Origin: Porphyromonadaceae bacterium UBA7555
GTDB lineage: Bacteria > Bacteroidota > Bacteroidia > Bacteroidales > Muribaculaceae
DNA: 54,051 nt
Assembly (NCBI GenBank): GCA_002478045.1
Contig: DLLT01000014.1
Coordinates: 1 to 54,051, forward strand
Reading direction: 5' to 3'
The notes beneath the pieces were generated by a model that worked only from the letters and a program-made list of their open reading frames with translations, did no database searches and was not told the origin of the DNA. Position numbers and translations under genes: made by a program. Shown here piece after piece: positions 52,627 through 54,051 of this stretch (its first letter is position 1; each line of letters opens with the position of its first letter).

Positions 52627-53221
52627 GAAGGGACGGACACGCACCATTATTGATTGTTATTGCCGGCCCCAATGGGTCACTATAACATCGGAAGTGCTTG
52701 CGAGCGAATGGCTCGAAGACGCTGTGTATATAAACCCGGACATTGTGGCACAAGAGAAGTTCGGCGACTGGAATTCTCCTAATGCAGTACGTGAGGCGGC
52801 TCGGTACTGCGAGCTATGGCGTGAGAGATGCCTTGCCAATGGCGAGAGTCTGATTTTTGAAACAGTCATGTCTGCTCCTGATAAAATCGATTTTATTCGC
52901 CGTGCAAAACAAGCCGGATATTTTGTGCGGATATTTTTCATTCCAACGTCTAATCCTGCCATCAACACTGCACGTATCGCCAGGCGTGTGATGAAAGGAG
53001 GTCATGATGTGCCTATTCCCAAAATTATCTCCCGCTACAAAAAGTCAATTGCAAACTGCGCAAGAATCGCAACGGAGGTTGACCGCCTTTATATGTACGA
53101 CAATTCGGTGGAAAATTCCATGGCTCAGCCGGTTTTCAGATTACGCAATGGAGTATTAGGCAAGCAATACGTAGAACATATTCCGGAATGGGCAAAAAAT
53201 ATTTTGCCGAGTAGATATTAG
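52623..53221 (+). pseudogene. Zeta-toxin-family kinase pseudogene with deleted P-loop
   Basis: The 5' part (ATG 52623) encodes RRDGHAPLLIVIAGPNGS and then hits TAA at 52683. The downstream part continues in another frame as ITSEVLASEWLEDAVYINPD, IVAQEKFGDWNSPNA, GESLIFETVMSAPDKIDF and PIPKIISRYKKSIANCARIA to the TAG or TAA at 53219. Intact relatives read AGPNGSGKTT followed by IT.EV; here the bases coding for GKT and part of the next Thr are missing, which fits a deletion of about 10 bases at 52679-52682. The change removes the ATP-binding lysine and shifts the frame, so the kinase (phosphorylates UDP-sugars in characterised zeta toxins) cannot be active. Confidence 0.85.
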
Positions 53222-53457
53222 TTGATAGCAATATGAGGCCGTCTGATAATAAGAGGCCTTAAGGTGCGTCAACTCAATAGAGGATGGCAACAAGCAGATT
53301 ATCTTCCTACAACGCCGGAGTGTATCATAATAGAGGGTAGTGTGAGGGCGTGTCAAAATGGTAAGCCAAGTAGGGGCGCTATTGCGGAGAAATGTCTACT
53401 ATATCGATGCTATCCGAACGATTGGACGGCAAGCAGTCTTCATAAGGGACAAAAAAC
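53222..53457. other. Intergenic, no gene supported
   Basis: Follows the zeta pseudogene. It contains a weak stem AGGCC / GGCCT (53236-53260). A plus-strand frame beginning at GTG 53264 is open through the window end but runs antisense to the gene at 53513 and is not called. Confidence 0.4.
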
Positions 53458-53487
53458 AAGGAGGCGGACCTGTCGGCCCGCCTCCTT
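53450..53487 (-). terminator. Rho-independent terminator of the last gene
   Basis: A 10-bp stem AAGGAGGCGG / CCGCCTCCTT with a 10-base loop at 53458-53487. On the minus strand it is followed by GTTTTTTG. It lies 26 bases beyond the stop of the gene at 53513. Confidence 0.88.
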
Positions 53488-53512
53488 TATTGGTGGTGAT
53501 GGTGGTCAGTGT

Positions 53513-54051
53513 TTATTTGATGACGACCTTGGCGGCTTTATTGCCTTGTCGGCGTACATAGATGCCGGGGGTGAGGTTGTCGGCGTCTACGCGTATGCCT
53601 TGGAGGTTGAAGTATTCGACTTCGGCGTTGTCGCCGTTGACGGTGATGTCGGAGATGGCGTCAGCGATTTCGCCGGCATACTTGAAGTATCCCAGACCTT
53701 GTCCGAAGACGTTGGCGTAGATGCTGACGATACCCTTGCGAGAGCCTTCGATGCTTACGGCTACGGCGGACATGTACTGGTTGTTCACATTTGTGCCAAA
53801 GCCGTTTTCGGGCAGGCGTTTGATGGGCGCAGTGGCTTTGGCCACGCCGTTGGTCACATCAATGATGGCTACTTGACCGTCTTGCAGGTTGCCGGTCTTG
53901 TAGGTGATAGCAGCAATGTACTTCTTATTGCCTATGGAGAATTGGGCGAAAGCGGTGCCGTATATGGAGCCGCCGAGGGCTTCCTTGGGCAGGACTTCTG
54001 CGGTAATCTTGCCGGAGGCATCGAACTTGGCTATCTGGTTGTTCTTCTGAA
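53513..54051 (-). CDS. Partial T9SS-tailed propeller-like secreted protein (5' part beyond window)
   Basis: The frame is open from the window edge (54051) to the stop at 53513, so only the last 179 residues are seen. They contain beta-strand repeats such as AFAQFSIGNKKYIAAITYKT and QVAIIDVTNGVAKATAPIKR, then GIVSIYANVFGQGLGYFKYA. That end resembles DUF4623-type propellers of Bacteroidetes. The C-terminus ISDITVNGDNAEVEYFNLQG...GIYVRRQGNKAAKVVIK is a T9SS type tail nearly identical to that of the LRR-propeller protein at 42331-45660. A GTG at 53857 should not be taken as the start. Ligand unknown. Confidence 0.85.
   Translation of the reverse strand, partial: QKNNQIAKFDASGKITAEVLPKEALGGSIYGTAFAQFSIGNKKYIAAITYKTGNLQDGQVAIIDVTNGVAKATAPIKRLPENGFGTNVNNQYMSAVAVSIEGSRKGIVSIYANVFGQGLGYFKYAGEIADAISDITVNGDNAEVEYFNLQGIRVDADNLTPGIYVRRQGNKAAKVVIK

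Noticed and set aside
53264..54051. Plus-strand frame from GTG 53264 open to the window end
   Set aside because: Beyond 53513 it is the antisense of a clear T9SS-tailed gene, and the terminator hairpin lies inside it.
1..54051. CRISPR arrays, rRNA, tRNA, transposases, integrases
   Set aside because: No regularly spaced repeats, RNA gene signatures or recombinase motifs were found anywhere in the window.

Overview
The window looks like chromosomal DNA of a gut-type member of the Bacteroidales, most likely a Muribaculaceae relative. The sequence evidence is: no Shine-Dalgarno sites; several promoters of the Bacteroidetes form TTTG-N17-19-TAnnTTTG; a fimbrillin operon; two PorU-type C25 proteins; secreted proteins with type IX secretion (T9SS) C-terminal domains; BtuG-type surface propellers; and an AraC-type regulator fused to membrane helices. 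The family assignment is inference from general style. I see no rRNA, tRNA, CRISPR array, transposase or integrase.

Region 1 (155-12728, minus strand). A PorU-like C25 protein (porU2) lies upstream of rex, a degenerate fumarylacetoacetate-hydrolase-like gene, a second PorU-like gene (porU1), a cysteine desulfidase gene (cyuA family), a PIF1-like helicase and a small membrane protein. The last four overlap by 4 to 22 bases and should be translationally coupled. Region 2 (13076-16028, plus strand) holds a DUF3943-type protein and two unassigned lipoproteins. Region 3 (16092-21287, minus strand) is an S41 protease gene overlapping mfd by one base. Region 4 (21595-26674, plus strand) is a large modular secreted protein with a T9SS-type C-terminus, a strong terminator, and a membrane-bound AraC-type regulator.

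Region 5 (27298-34559, plus strand) is a seven-gene fimbrial operon: an OmpA/DUF3575 protein, a FimB/Mfa2-type anchor lipoprotein, and five fimbrillin-like lipoproteins in a row, closed by a 19-bp hairpin. Region 6 (34593-40786) has a secreted endonuclease I with a T9SS tail coupled to tcdA on the minus strand, then a DUF3298 protein and a beta-helix lipoprotein on the plus strand.

Region 7 (40819-51841, minus strand) is the most interesting part. It is a complete cobalamin-uptake operon with a textbook promoter, a cobalamin riboswitch, btuB, btuG, a large surface lipoprotein, then three T9SS-tailed secreted proteins, ended by a 17-bp hairpin terminator. Two of the three tailed proteins carry BtuG/DUF5074-like beta-propellers, one of them fused behind BspA-type leucine-rich repeats. 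They look like T9SS-delivered B12 surface proteins working beside the lipoprotein-anchored BtuG.

Region 8 (52013-53487) is decayed DNA. It holds a broken acidic small gene, an antitoxin-like gene interrupted by an amber codon, and a zeta-type toxin gene whose P-loop has lost about 10 bases. The window ends inside another T9SS-tailed propeller-like gene on the minus strand (53513 onward).
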